From Streptomyces filamentosus (GTDB taxonomy: Bacteria > Actinomycetota > Actinomycetes > Streptomycetales > Streptomycetaceae): a stretch of 64,000 nucleotides of DNA. Location of the stretch: positions 620,001-684,000 of the forward strand of contig NZ_BNBE01000002.1 in NCBI RefSeq assembly GCF_014654895.1. Reading direction: 5' to 3'. Made by a program: the position numbers and the translations under genes. The notes beneath the pieces were generated by a model. That model was not told where the DNA came from and made no database searches. It saw only the letters and a program-made list of their open reading frames with translations. Below, piece by piece: positions 54,763 to 63,483 of the stretch (position 1 is the first letter of the stretch; each line of letters begins with the position of its first letter).

Positions 54763-55344
54763 TCAGCCGGCCGGGGCCTTCCAGGGCTCGAACCACGGGG
54801 CGGGCCACCGCTCGGCGGCGGCCAGCAGGGGGAAGAGGGTGGCGCCGTCGATGGTCTCGCGGATGATGTCGGCGTGACCGCCGTGCCGGGCCGTCTCCTC
54901 GATCAGGTGCAGCAGCACCCAGCGGACGGACCAGTTCTCCACGTCGGCGGGGAACCACGGCAGCCCGCGCGGGACGGGCACGGCCCGGCCGAGGTCGGCG
55001 ATCCCGGCGATCACCTCGTCCGTCTCCCGGGCCGCCGCCGCGTACTGGTCGAGCACTCCCGCCAGCGTCTCCTCCTCCGTGAGCGCGAACTCGGCGGCGT
55101 CGCTCTCGTCCGCCGCCCGCTGCGGGCCGCGCTGCCGCTGGAGGACGAGGTCGATCCAGCCGGCCTCGCACCGCGCGGCGTGCTTGATCAGGCCGCCGAT
55201 GCTCAGCTCACCGGCGGTGGGCGTCATCCTGGCCTGGGCGTCCGTCAGGCCGTGGGCGGTGGCGCGCAGGGTCTGGCGCTGCTGGGCGAGGTAGGCGAGG
55301 AGGCCGTCGCGTTCGTCGGCGACCGGCGGTACGTGTGCGGGCAT
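54763..55344 (-). CDS. DinB/DUF664 family protein
   Basis: The protein has 193 residues and a four-helix bundle. RDGLLAYLAQQRQTLRATAHGL and GELSIGGLIKHAARCEAGWI contain the first metal-binding His, and VLLHLIEETARHGGHADIIRE contains the other two, so the His triad is complete. Members include mycothiol-dependent enzymes and many of unknown activity. GAGAGGG lies before the ATG. It stands on the minus strand, divergent from the methyltransferase. Confidence 0.85.
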   Translation of the reverse strand: MPAHVPPVADERDGLLAYLAQQRQTLRATAHGLTDAQARMTPTAGELSIGGLIKHAARCEAGWIDLVLQRQRGPQRAADESDAAEFALTEEETLAGVLDQYAAAARETDEVIAGIADLGRAVPVPRGLPWFPADVENWSVRWVLLHLIEETARHGGHADIIRETIDGATLFPLLAAAERWPAPWFEPWKAPAG

Positions 55345-55496
55345 GATCAGACCCTCTCTCCCGGGGAGAAGACGGGTCAATCCCCTGGTGAAAGAATTTT
55401 CAGTAACTTGCGCAAGTCCTGTGCGCCTCGGCATCCTCGTGGCCGGCCGCCCCCTCGCCCCCTCCCCCCTTCCGCATCGGCGGCTAGGCTGCGTCG

Positions 55497-56246
55497 ATGG
55501 ACCGGGGGGACGAACGACACGGACACGACACCCGCAACGACTACGACGGCTTCGCCGAGGCGTACGCGGCGGAGACCGAGCACGGCCTCGTGAACGCCTT
55601 CTACGAGCGGCCCGCGATGCTGGCCCTGGCCGGGGAGGTGACGGGCCGCCGGATCCTGGACGTCGGCTGCGGCGCGGGGCCGCTCTCCGCCGCGCTGCGC
55701 GACCGGGGCGCGGTCGTCACCGGGCTCGACGCCAGCGCCGCGATGCTGGCGCTGGCCAGGCGGCGGCTCGGCGGCGGGGCGGCCCTGCACCTGGCCGACC
55801 TGCGCGACCCGCTCCCCTTCGGGGACGGCGCCTTCGACGACGTGATCGCGTCACTGGTGCTGCACCACCTGGAGGACTGGGGGCCGACGCTGGCGGAGCT
55901 GCGGCGGGTGCTCGGGCCCGGCGGTCGGCTGATCGCCTCGGTGGACCACCCCTTCGTGGCGTACGCCTTCCAGGACCCCCGCCCCGACTACTTCTCGACC
56001 ACCGACTACGTGTTCGACTGGACGTTCGGCGGGCACACCGCGCCGATGCGGTTCTGGCGCAAGTCCCTGGACGCCATGACCGGGGCCTTCGCCGCCGCCG
56101 GCTTCCGGCTCTCCCGCATCCACGAGCCGCGGCCCGACCCGGCCGCGCGCGAGCTGTTCCCCGAGGGTTTCGACGACCTGGCGACGAAGCCCTGTTTCCT
56201 CTTCTTCGTCGTCGAGGTGCCGGACGGGGCGGTCACCGGCGGCTGA
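55497..56246 (+). CDS. Class I SAM-dependent methyltransferase
   Basis: The protein has 249 residues. ILDVGCGAGPLSAALRDRG is motif I, TGLDAS the acidic ribose-binding end of strand 2, and ASLVLHHLEDWGPTLAEL motif post-II, all of the UbiE/Methyltransf_11 type. The substrate is unknown, probably a small molecule. It starts at ATG 55497 and has no operon partner. Confidence 0.88.
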   Translation: MDRGDERHGHDTRNDYDGFAEAYAAETEHGLVNAFYERPAMLALAGEVTGRRILDVGCGAGPLSAALRDRGAVVTGLDASAAMLALARRRLGGGAALHLADLRDPLPFGDGAFDDVIASLVLHHLEDWGPTLAELRRVLGPGGRLIASVDHPFVAYAFQDPRPDYFSTTDYVFDWTFGGHTAPMRFWRKSLDAMTGAFAAAGFRLSRIHEPRPDPAARELFPEGFDDLATKPCFLFFVVEVPDGAVTGG

Positions 56247-56276
56247 TCCCGTCGCTCCCCCGCCGGGGCGGGGGGA

Positions 56277-56729
56277 TCACGCCCCGGGCGCGGGCCGGAC
56301 GGGGATGCCGTGGCGTTCGAAGAGCGCGGCGGTCACTCCGTCGCCCGCCGCCGGCCGGCCGGTGAACGACCCGTCGTACACCGTGCCGCGTCCGCACGAG
56401 GGGCTGCGCGGCATCAGCAGGGCCTCCGTGCAGCCGCCGTGCCGGGCCGCCGCGAGGGCCCGGCGGGCTCCTTCGACGAACTCCGCCGTCACGTCGCGGC
56501 CCGTGTCCTCGACCACGCGGGCCGTGCCGTCGAGGACGTCGTGCCCGTCGCCGCCGACGAGCTCGGCGGGGCGCCTCGGGGTCTCCAGGCCGCCCGCCAC
56601 CTCCGGGCAGAAGGGGACCACCGTACGGCCCGCGAGCGCCTCCTCGACCTCCGGGGACGCCTTGTGCCGTCCGTCGAACCGGCACGGCACCCCGCGCAGA
56701 CACGCGCTCACGAAGACTGCTTCCTCCAT
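56277..56729 (-). CDS. DUF523/TudS-like thiouracil desulfurase family protein
   Basis: The protein has 150 residues, the standard length. VSACLRGVPCRFDG, PFCPEVAGGLETPR and LMPRSPSCGRG place Cys residues as in DUF523, where three Cys hold a [4Fe-4S] cluster in the TudS desulfurases. It may remove sulfur from thiolated pyrimidines, but most members are uncharacterised. It converges with the methyltransferase gene. Confidence 0.88.
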   Translation of the reverse strand: MEEAVFVSACLRGVPCRFDGRHKASPEVEEALAGRTVVPFCPEVAGGLETPRRPAELVGGDGHDVLDGTARVVEDTGRDVTAEFVEGARRALAAARHGGCTEALLMPRSPSCGRGTVYDGSFTGRPAAGDGVTAALFERHGIPVRPAPGA

Positions 56730-56801
56730 CCCGCCAGGCTATCCGGGGCGCGCGGAGGGGCCGTGGCGCCCCCGCGCCACGGCCCCTCGTCCGGCGGACC
56801 G

Positions 56802-58232
56802 CTACGAGCGGCGGCGCCGGGCGGTCAGCGCGTAGCAGAGCAGGAGGGCGAGGGTGAAGGCGAGGCCGATGACGGCCGCCTGCCGCATGTCGGGCACCTT
56901 CACCGCCGTCGCGGCGACGGCGAGGACCCCGGCCGCCGCGAGGACCGCGAGCTTGTCGCCGCCCGGGACGCTGAAGCCGGTGAACTCCTCGGGGTGCGCG
57001 GTGCGGTGGCGGCGGAAGGCGACGTACGAGGCGAGGATCAGCAGCCACACCAGCAGGACGGCGAAGAGCGCGATCGACATCAGGATGCCGAAGAGCCCGC
57101 TGACGTCGTAGAAGGCGAGCAGGGCCGCCGCCGCGATGCCGAGGGTGGAGGCGGCGAGGGCGACCGCCGGGACGCCGCGCCCGCTGAGCCGGGCCATCGG
57201 CTTCGGGGCGAGGCCGTCACCGCCGAGCGAATGGAGCAGCCGGGAGGCGCCGTACAGGTGGGCGTTGGCGGCGGACATGGCGGCGATGAGGACGACCGCG
57301 TTGGTGACGGTCGCGGCGGCGGGCACGCCGATCTCGGTGAAGACGCGGACGAAGGGGCTCTGCTCGACGCTGCCGTCGCCGCCCGCCGTGCCGCGCCACG
57401 GGGTCAGGGCCAGGACGAGGGTGAGGGACAGCAGGTAGAAGAAGGCGAGGCGCCAGGCGAGCTGGCGCATGGCGGTGCGGATGGTGCGCTGCGGGTCGGC
57501 GGCCTCGGCGGCGGCGATGGCGACGACCTCGAAGCCGGCGTACGCGAACATCACCACGGACATGGCCAGCCAGATGGAGCCCGCGCCGTGCGGGAGGAAG
57601 CCGCCGTCGTCGGTGAGGTGGGCGAAGCCGGTCGCCTCGGTGTCCGGCAGGCCGTAGAGGACCAGCAGCGCCGCGCAGAGGATGAAGGCGCACAGCGCCA
57701 CCACCTTGACGGTGGAGAGCCAGAACTCGGTGGTGCCGAAGGACTTCACGCTGATGACGTTGACCGCGAGGACGATCGCCGCGACGGCGAGGATGGCCGC
57801 GGCCATCGGCACGCCCGGCCACCACCAGCGGATGTAGAGCGCGGAGGCGACGACCTCGGTGCCGATGACGACGACGGCGCTGAACCAGTACAGCCAGCGG
57901 CTGAGGAAGCCGGCCCAGGGGCCGAGGTAGCGGTGGGCGACGGTGCCGAACGAGCCCTGGACGGGGTGGGCGGCGGACATCTCGCCGAGCAGGACGGCGA
58001 TGACGGCCACCAGCACCGCCCCGATCACGTACGAGACGATGACGGCGGGCCCGGCGACGGATATCGCGGAGCCGGAGCCGAGGAAGAGGCCGGTGCCGAG
58101 CGCGGAGCCCAGCCCGATCATGGTGGTCTGCCGGTGGGTGAGGGAGCGGACCAGTCCCCCGCCCTCGGACGCCGGTCTGGCGCCGTCGGGGGCGGGCGGG
58201 GCGGGGGGCGCGGATTCGCCGGTCGCGGTCAT
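56802..58232 (-). CDS. Amino acid permease (APC superfamily)
   Basis: The protein has 476 residues and 12 predicted helices. MIGLGSALGTGLFLGSGSAI in helix 1 carries the G-x-G-T-G substrate-loop pattern of the AAT family (GabP/CycA/AnsP). The family imports amino acids with protons. It is the last gene of the minus-strand series that includes kynureninase, so tryptophan, kynurenine or anthranilate are reasonable candidates, by context only. It starts 96 bases after the LVIVD gene. Confidence 0.92.
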   Translation of the reverse strand: MTATGESAPPAPPAPDGARPASEGGGLVRSLTHRQTTMIGLGSALGTGLFLGSGSAISVAGPAVIVSYVIGAVLVAVIAVLLGEMSAAHPVQGSFGTVAHRYLGPWAGFLSRWLYWFSAVVVIGTEVVASALYIRWWWPGVPMAAAILAVAAIVLAVNVISVKSFGTTEFWLSTVKVVALCAFILCAALLVLYGLPDTEATGFAHLTDDGGFLPHGAGSIWLAMSVVMFAYAGFEVVAIAAAEAADPQRTIRTAMRQLAWRLAFFYLLSLTLVLALTPWRGTAGGDGSVEQSPFVRVFTEIGVPAAATVTNAVVLIAAMSAANAHLYGASRLLHSLGGDGLAPKPMARLSGRGVPAVALAASTLGIAAAALLAFYDVSGLFGILMSIALFAVLLVWLLILASYVAFRRHRTAHPEEFTGFSVPGGDKLAVLAAAGVLAVAATAVKVPDMRQAAVIGLAFTLALLLCYALTARRRRS

Positions 58233-58280
58233 GGCGGGGGACCCTTCTGCGGGAACGGGGCGGGGAGGGGAGGGGGAGGA

Positions 58281-58322
58281 CGGCGGGAGGGACCGCCGGG
58301 AAGGCGGCGGGAAGGACCGCCG
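58281..58322 (-). terminator. Twin repeated hairpins between LVIVD and permease genes
   Basis: CGGCGG-N6-CCGCCG occurs twice (58281-58298 and 58305-58322) with a 24-bp period. The second copy abuts the LVIVD stop codon, so the pair may attenuate transcription into the permease gene. Confidence 0.5.
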
Positions 58323-58328
58323 GAGGCG

Positions 58329-60098
58329 TCAGAACTCGCTGGTGCGGAACGGCTTCGCGGGCGCGTCGAGGTCGGGCTTGCCGAGGACCTTCGACGACAG
58401 GGCGTAGATGCCGTGGTTGGTCAGGGCCCAGGCGATGTTCCGGTCCCATTCCACGTAGACCCCGTGGGTCTGGTTGCCGTACGCGTACTCCGCCGTGTCC
58501 CGGCCGTACGCCTTCGGGACGAAGTACGCGGCGATCTCCGGGTCGGCGGGGTCGGAGACGTCGAAGAACTGCACGCCCGCGTTGTAGAAGCCGTAGCCGA
58601 GGAGTCCGGCGTCGTGCTTGCCGGGGTTGGTGTAGTAGCCGGTCCGCTTGGGGCCGAAGCTGCCGCGGCGCTGGCAGTAGTCGGTGAAGCCGGCCGTCCG
58701 CGGCGGGACCGGGCGGGGCAGGGTGCCGACCACGCGCGGCCGGGCGGGGTCGCGGACGTCGATCTGGTAGACGTCCTTGTACGGCTCGTAGCAGTCCTCG
58801 GTGAGGGGGTAGCCGGAGTAGTAGATCATCCCGGTCTTCTCGTACTGGGAGACGTCGATGTTGTCGCCCTCGGTGCCCGCGACCGACTCCGGCAGGTCCA
58901 GGTGGGCGACGGTCCGCAGGTCCGCGGGGTCGGAGACGTCGAGGACGGTCAGGCCGTAGCCGCCCATCGCGGCGAAGGCGTAGCGCCCGCCCTGCTCCAC
59001 GGGCTTGGGGAGGAAGAGCGGCATCCGGGCGCCCATCCAGCTGGTGCGGTTGCCGCAGCGCGGGTTCTTCCGGTACGCCGCGTCCTCGCCGGTGCGCTGG
59101 CCCGGCAGGTGCCAGGTGTCGAGGAGCCTCGGGTGCGCGGGGTCGGACATGTCCCAGGACTGGTAGCCGGCCGAGTGCAGGTTGGTGGGGTACTCGGTGC
59201 CGGAGTAGGTGTCGTCGGGGGCGGTGGCGAGGAACATGTACTTCCCGCCGGTCCAGTGGGGCACGTCGATCGAGCCGGAGCCCTGCTGCGCCGTCGCCGG
59301 GTCGCTGCGCAGCGGGTCGGCCTGGGTGGCGTCGGTGGAGACCGTCGCGAGCAGCTTCCAGTCCTTCTTGCGCGGGCCGTCGAGGCGGTAGACCTTGAAG
59401 CCCTTCAGACCGGGCTTCTCCCTCAGCTTCCGGACGCCTTCGGGGTTGTTGTACTTGTCGAGCGGCGGGTGGTCGGAGAGTTCGGAGATCTGCCGCTTGC
59501 TCTCGAAGCTCTGGACCATGACGTACGCGCCGAGCTTCGCGCTCCACTGGACGGTGGAGGCGCCCCAGTAGTCGTGCGCCGCCCAGTCGCCGTTGGCGCG
59601 GGTCTCGTCGCCGCCGACGTCCTCGCGGCTCAGCTTCTCGACGACCTTCACCTTCTTCACGTCGGTGATGTCGTAGACGCGGCCCTCGGAGCGGTCGTAC
59701 TGGAAGAGGTAGCGGCGGCCGTCGAAGTCGACGACGTTCTGCCAGGTGTGGAAGTAGTCGGGGGTGAAGTCGGCCCCCTCGTAGGCCGCTTCGACCTTCA
59801 TGTTCTTGATGTACGAGCGGGTGTCGTACTCCGCTTCGCGGCCGGGGAAGGGGTGCTCGGACTCCTCGTCGACCGGGGTGAGGGAGGGGTGGCGGAACGT
59901 GCCGTCGAGCTGCGTGCCGTACGCGCCGGGGTCGGCCGGTCCGGGGCGGCGGTCGGCGCAGACGTCGACGACGTCCGGGTCGGGGGCCGCGGTGGCGGGG
60001 CCGGCGGCGCCGGAGGTTCCGGGGGCGAGCAGGGTGGCCGTGGCGGCGGCCGCGACGAGGGTGGCGAGCACCGCGTTCCTGCGGGTGGGACGACGCAT
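58329..60098 (-). CDS. Exported LVIVD-repeat beta-propeller protein
   Basis: The protein has 589 residues. A signal peptide (RRNAVLATLVAAAATATLL) is followed by repeated blades with the LVIVD-type motif, for example YDITDVKKVKVVEKL, SWDMSDPAHPRLLDTW, VLDVSDPADLRTVAHL and IDVRDPARPRVVGTL. Such propellers are extracytoplasmic and their ligands are generally unknown. It sits between kynureninase (64 bases) and a permease, in the same direction, so it may be co-transcribed with tryptophan catabolism genes. AAAGGACC precedes the ATG at 60098. Confidence 0.85.
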   Translation of the reverse strand: MRRPTRRNAVLATLVAAAATATLLAPGTSGAAGPATAAPDPDVVDVCADRRPGPADPGAYGTQLDGTFRHPSLTPVDEESEHPFPGREAEYDTRSYIKNMKVEAAYEGADFTPDYFHTWQNVVDFDGRRYLFQYDRSEGRVYDITDVKKVKVVEKLSREDVGGDETRANGDWAAHDYWGASTVQWSAKLGAYVMVQSFESKRQISELSDHPPLDKYNNPEGVRKLREKPGLKGFKVYRLDGPRKKDWKLLATVSTDATQADPLRSDPATAQQGSGSIDVPHWTGGKYMFLATAPDDTYSGTEYPTNLHSAGYQSWDMSDPAHPRLLDTWHLPGQRTGEDAAYRKNPRCGNRTSWMGARMPLFLPKPVEQGGRYAFAAMGGYGLTVLDVSDPADLRTVAHLDLPESVAGTEGDNIDVSQYEKTGMIYYSGYPLTEDCYEPYKDVYQIDVRDPARPRVVGTLPRPVPPRTAGFTDYCQRRGSFGPKRTGYYTNPGKHDAGLLGYGFYNAGVQFFDVSDPADPEIAAYFVPKAYGRDTAEYAYGNQTHGVYVEWDRNIAWALTNHGIYALSSKVLGKPDLDAPAKPFRTSEF

Positions 60099-60162
60099 CG
60101 GACGGTCCTTTCGGGGGCGGCTCGGGGGACTGCGCGGGGCGGTGGGGCGGTGGGGGCGGGGC

Positions 60163-61407
60163 TCAGGTGACGGTCGGGCGCCGCCGGAACTCGGCGGCCA
60201 GGTGGGCGCCCCGGGACGCGATGTCACGCAGTTCCGTCACGGCGCGCAGGACGTCGGCGTGCGTGACGTACAGGGCGTTGAAGCCGAAGCGCAGCAGGTC
60301 GGGGGCGCGCATGTCGCCGATCACGCCCCGGGCGGTGAGCGCGGCGACCAGCGGGTACGCCTCCGGGTGGCGCAGGGCGACCTGGCTGCCGCGGCGGGCG
60401 GGGTCGCGCGGGGTGACGGAGGTGAAGCCGAGGCCGTCGAGGAGGGTGTCGGCGCACTCCTGGAAGAAACCGGTGAGGGAGAGTCCCTTCTCCCTGACGG
60501 TCTTCGGGTCGACGCCGTCGAAGGCGGTGAGCGCGGCCTCCAGGGCGATCAGGGAGAGCAGCGCGGGGGTGCCGATCCGGGCCCGGGTGACGTCCTTCGC
60601 CGGGGTGTAGGTCCCGGCCATCGCGAAGGGCTCGGCGTGTCCGTGCCAGCCGGTGAGCGGGTGGTCGAACGCCGCCTGGTGGCGGTGGGCCACGTACGCG
60701 AACGCCGGGGCGCCCGGCCCTCCGGAGAGGTACTTGTAGCCGCAGCCGACCGCGAAGTCGGCTTCCACTGCGTCGAGTTCGACGGGGAGGGCGCCCGCCG
60801 CGTGGCACAGGTCCCAGTGCGCCAGGGCGCCGGCCCGGTGCGCGGCGGCGGTGAGCGCGGCCATGTCGTGGAGCTCGCCGGTGCGGTAGTCGACGGGGGC
60901 GTACGCGGCGACGGCGACGTTCCCGGCCTCGGCGGCGAGGACCTCGGCGGCGTCCCGGGCGGGCACCCGGCGGACGTCGAGGCCGAGGAGCCGGCCGACG
61001 GAGTCGGCGATGTACTGGTCGGTGGGGAAGTGGTCCGGGTCGGTGAGGAGCAGCCGGCGGCCGGGGCGCGCGCGGGCGGCGGCGAGCAGGGTGTTGAAGA
61101 GCTGGACGCTGGTGGAGTCGCCGGCGACGACCTGGCCGGGGGCCGCCCCGATCAGCCGGCCGATGGCGTCGCCGGTGCGGACCGGTGCCTCCCACCAGCC
61201 GTTGGCGTTCCAGGAGCGGATCAGGTCGGTGCCCCACTGGCGGTGGACGGCGTCCTCGACGGCGGCGGGGACGGCGGCGGGCAGGGCTCCGAGGGAGTTG
61301 CCGTCGAGGTAGACGACCCCTTCGGGGAGGAGGAAGCGGCCCCGGACGGCGGCGAGCGGATCGGCGGCGTCCAGGGCGGCGGCGCGGGCGGCGAGGCCGT
61401 CGGGCAT
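60163..61407 (-). CDS. kynU: Kynureninase
   Basis: The protein has 414 residues, the usual length. YLDGNSLGALPAAV and WWEAPVRTGDAIGRLIGA are N-terminal signatures. Lys225 in GCGYKYLSGGPG is the PLP Schiff-base Lys. GWHGHAEPFAM and LRFGFNALYVTHADV complete the family pattern. It cleaves kynurenine or 3-hydroxykynurenine to anthranilate or 3-hydroxyanthranilate plus alanine. Because 3-hydroxyanthranilate dioxygenase lies upstream, the hydroxylated substrate is the likely one. It is separated from the decarboxylase gene by 68 bases filled with a tandem repeat. Confidence 0.95.
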   Translation of the reverse strand: MPDGLAARAAALDAADPLAAVRGRFLLPEGVVYLDGNSLGALPAAVPAAVEDAVHRQWGTDLIRSWNANGWWEAPVRTGDAIGRLIGAAPGQVVAGDSTSVQLFNTLLAAARARPGRRLLLTDPDHFPTDQYIADSVGRLLGLDVRRVPARDAAEVLAAEAGNVAVAAYAPVDYRTGELHDMAALTAAAHRAGALAHWDLCHAAGALPVELDAVEADFAVGCGYKYLSGGPGAPAFAYVAHRHQAAFDHPLTGWHGHAEPFAMAGTYTPAKDVTRARIGTPALLSLIALEAALTAFDGVDPKTVREKGLSLTGFFQECADTLLDGLGFTSVTPRDPARRGSQVALRHPEAYPLVAALTARGVIGDMRAPDLLRFGFNALYVTHADVLRAVTELRDIASRGAHLAAEFRRRPTVT

Positions 61408-61424
61408 GCGGGGTCCTCGGTGGT

Positions 61425-61469
61425 GGTCGGGAAGGTGGGGGTCGGGAAGGCGGAGGTCGGGAAGGGCGG
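61425..61469. repeat. Three 15-bp tandem repeats between ACMS decarboxylase and kynureninase genes
   Basis: GGTCGGGAAGGTGGG, GGTCGGGAAGGCGGA and GGTCGGGAAGGGCGG follow each other exactly. They occupy most of the 68-base spacer upstream of the kynureninase start. Confidence 0.8.
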
Positions 61470-61475
61470 GGGGCT

Positions 61476-62498
61476 TCACCGGGCGGCCTTCTGGGGCGAC
61501 CGGGTCAGGCCGAAGAAGCGGACGGCGTTGCCGCCGAGGACGGCGTCCCGTTCCTCGGGGGTGAGGTCGCTCTCGCGCACCAGCCGGCCGATGGACTCCT
61601 CGCCGAGCGGGAAGGGGTGGTCCGAGCCGAGCAGCACCCGCTCCGCGCCCATCACGTCCACCAGGAGCCGCAGCGCCTTCGGGTCGAAGACGGCGGAGTC
61701 GACGGAGAAGCGGTCGGTGTAGGAGGAGGGCGGGTGCGGGCTGTCGGCGCGGACGATGTCCCGGCGGTGCCAGGCGTTGTCGGCGCGGCCCAGCAGGTAC
61801 GGGAAGCTGCCGCCGCCGTGCGCGAACAGCAGGCGCAGCGAGGCGGGGAGCCGTTCGAAGGCGCCGGAGAGGATCAGCGACAGGATCGTCAGGTGGGTCT
61901 CGCCCGCCATGCCGGCCAGCCAGGCCAGCATGTAGCGGGCGTGGCGCGGTCCGGACGGCAGGTCCCAGGGGTGGACGAGGACGGCCGCATCCTCCTCGGC
62001 GCAGTGGGCGAGGAATTCGAGGAGCGCGCCGTCGTCGAGGTCCCGGTCGCCGAGGTGGTTGCCGATGTGGACGCCGTGGAAGCCCTGCCGCACGGCCTCG
62101 CTGACCGCCTCGCAGGCGGCCTCGGTGTCCTGGAGCGGCACCTGGCAGAGGGGGGCGAGCCGGCCGGGGGCGTGCGCGGCGTACCGCAGGATGTGGTCGT
62201 TGACGGTCCGGCACCAGTCGGCGGCCCTGGCCGTCTCCAGTCCGTAGCCGAAGAGCAGCGGGGTGCTGGACAGCACCTGGACGTCGACGCCGAGCCGGTC
62301 CAGGTCGGCGACGCGGGCGGCCGGGTCCCACAGGGTGCGGCGGACCGGTCGGTACTCGGCGGTCCCTGCCATCATCATCCCGGCGTCGGGGCCGTCGGTG
62401 GTGCGCAGCCAGGGGGCGTCGTCGGAGCCGGTGATCCGGCGGGCCTCGGCGCGGCCGATCTCGGGGAAGACGTGCGCGTGGACGTCGACGACGGTCAT
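61476..62498 (-). CDS. 2-Amino-3-carboxymuconate-6-semialdehyde decarboxylase
   Basis: The protein has 340 residues of the amidohydrolase superfamily. Metal ligands appear in VDVHAHVFPE, LFAHGGGSFPYLLGR and LLGSDHPFPLGEE, together with FHGVHIGNHLGDRDLDD, the ACMSD pattern. It removes CO2 from the ring-opening product of 3-hydroxyanthranilate, giving 2-aminomuconate semialdehyde and so diverting it from quinolinate. The ATG overlaps the stop of the dioxygenase gene (ATGA), which ties the two steps together. Confidence 0.93.
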   Translation of the reverse strand: MTVVDVHAHVFPEIGRAEARRITGSDDAPWLRTTDGPDAGMMMAGTAEYRPVRRTLWDPAARVADLDRLGVDVQVLSSTPLLFGYGLETARAADWCRTVNDHILRYAAHAPGRLAPLCQVPLQDTEAACEAVSEAVRQGFHGVHIGNHLGDRDLDDGALLEFLAHCAEEDAAVLVHPWDLPSGPRHARYMLAWLAGMAGETHLTILSLILSGAFERLPASLRLLFAHGGGSFPYLLGRADNAWHRRDIVRADSPHPPSSYTDRFSVDSAVFDPKALRLLVDVMGAERVLLGSDHPFPLGEESIGRLVRESDLTPEERDAVLGGNAVRFFGLTRSPQKAAR

Positions 62499-63067
62499 GC
62501 GCCGGCCGCCTCGTCGCGGCGGGTGCGCGGGCGCAGTTCCCCGGGCCAGTCCCGGCCCGGGTGGAGGGCGCCGCAGTGTCCGCAGGTGCGGGCGGTCTCG
62601 TCGGCGTAGAAGGCGCCGAAGACCGGCGGCAGGTCGTCGACGATGGAGGTGAGCTGGACCTCGCTGCGGTGGACCAGGTGGTGGCACTCCACGCAGTACC
62701 ACTCGAAGGCGTCGCGGTGGCCCTGGGGGCGGGCGAACTCGACGACGAGGCCGATGCTGTCCTCCTCCGGCCGCTGCGGGGAGTGCCGCAGGTGGGCGGG
62801 GGCGAGGAAGACGTCGCCCTCGCGGATGTGGAGGTCGCGCGGCGGGCGGCCCTCCTCCTCCATGACGCGGAGCACCATGTCGCCCTTGAGCTGGTAGAAG
62901 AACTCCTCGATGGGGTCGTCGTGGAAGTCGGTGCGGCGGTTGGGGCCGCCGACGACCGTCACCATCAGGTCGGCGTCCTGCCAGATCTGCACGTTGCCGA
63001 CCGGCGGCCTGAGCAGGTGGCGGTGCTCCTCGATCCACGCCTGGAGGTTGAACGGTCTCAGGTTCAT
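62495..63067 (-). CDS. 3-Hydroxyanthranilate 3,4-dioxygenase
   Basis: The protein has 190 residues and a cupin fold. The active iron ligands are His and Glu in RTDFHDDPIEEFFYQLKGDM and His in LAPAHLRHSPQRP. The C-terminal CVEC...CGHCG cluster is the rubredoxin-like second iron site found in bacterial enzymes. It opens the ring of 3-hydroxyanthranilate to 2-amino-3-carboxymuconate semialdehyde using O2. It overlaps both neighbours by four bases. Confidence 0.95.
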   Translation of the reverse strand: MNLRPFNLQAWIEEHRHLLRPPVGNVQIWQDADLMVTVVGGPNRRTDFHDDPIEEFFYQLKGDMVLRVMEEEGRPPRDLHIREGDVFLAPAHLRHSPQRPEEDSIGLVVEFARPQGHRDAFEWYCVECHHLVHRSEVQLTSIVDDLPPVFGAFYADETARTCGHCGALHPGRDWPGELRPRTRRDEAAGA

Positions 63068-63483
63068 CGGTGCGTGTCCTTGTCCTGCGGGAGGTGGGCC
63101 ACCGCGCTGATCTCGATCAGCAGGTGGGGGTGGGGGAGCTGGTGGACGGCGACGGTGGTGCGGGTCGGGCCGGTCTCGTCGAAGTACTCGGCGTAGACCT
63201 CGTTGTAGCCGCCGAAGTCGTTCATGGAGACCAGGTACGCGGTCACCGACACGAGGTCGTCGAGGCCGCCGCCGGCGGCGGCCAGGATGCCCGCGATGTT
63301 GTCGAGGACGGCCCGGGTCTGGGCCCGGACGTCGAGGTCGGTCACGCCCATGGGGTCGGCGGCCGCCCCGGCGAAGGTGCCGTCGGGGCGGCGCGAGCTG
63401 GTGCCGGAGACGAAGACGAGGTCGCCCGCGCGCCTCAGGTGCGGGAAGCGGCCGCGCGGCGGGGCCGCGCCGGGGACGATCAC
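63064..63483 (-). CDS. RidA/YjgF-family 2-aminomuconate deaminase-type protein
   Basis: The protein has 139 residues. FPHLRRAGDLVFVSGTSSRRPDG, QTRAVLDNIAGILAAAGG and LVSVTAYLVSMNDF are RidA-fold motifs. In the nitrobenzoate/kynurenine meta pathway a protein of this family (NbaF type) deaminates 2-aminomuconate to 4-oxalocrotonate. The neighbours strongly support that role here. It begins at GTG, overlapping the previous stop as GTGA. Confidence 0.88.
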   Translation of the reverse strand: MIVPGAAPPRGRFPHLRRAGDLVFVSGTSSRRPDGTFAGAAADPMGVTDLDVRAQTRAVLDNIAGILAAAGGGLDDLVSVTAYLVSMNDFGGYNEVYAEYFDETGPTRTTVAVHQLPHPHLLIEISAVAHLPQDKDTHR

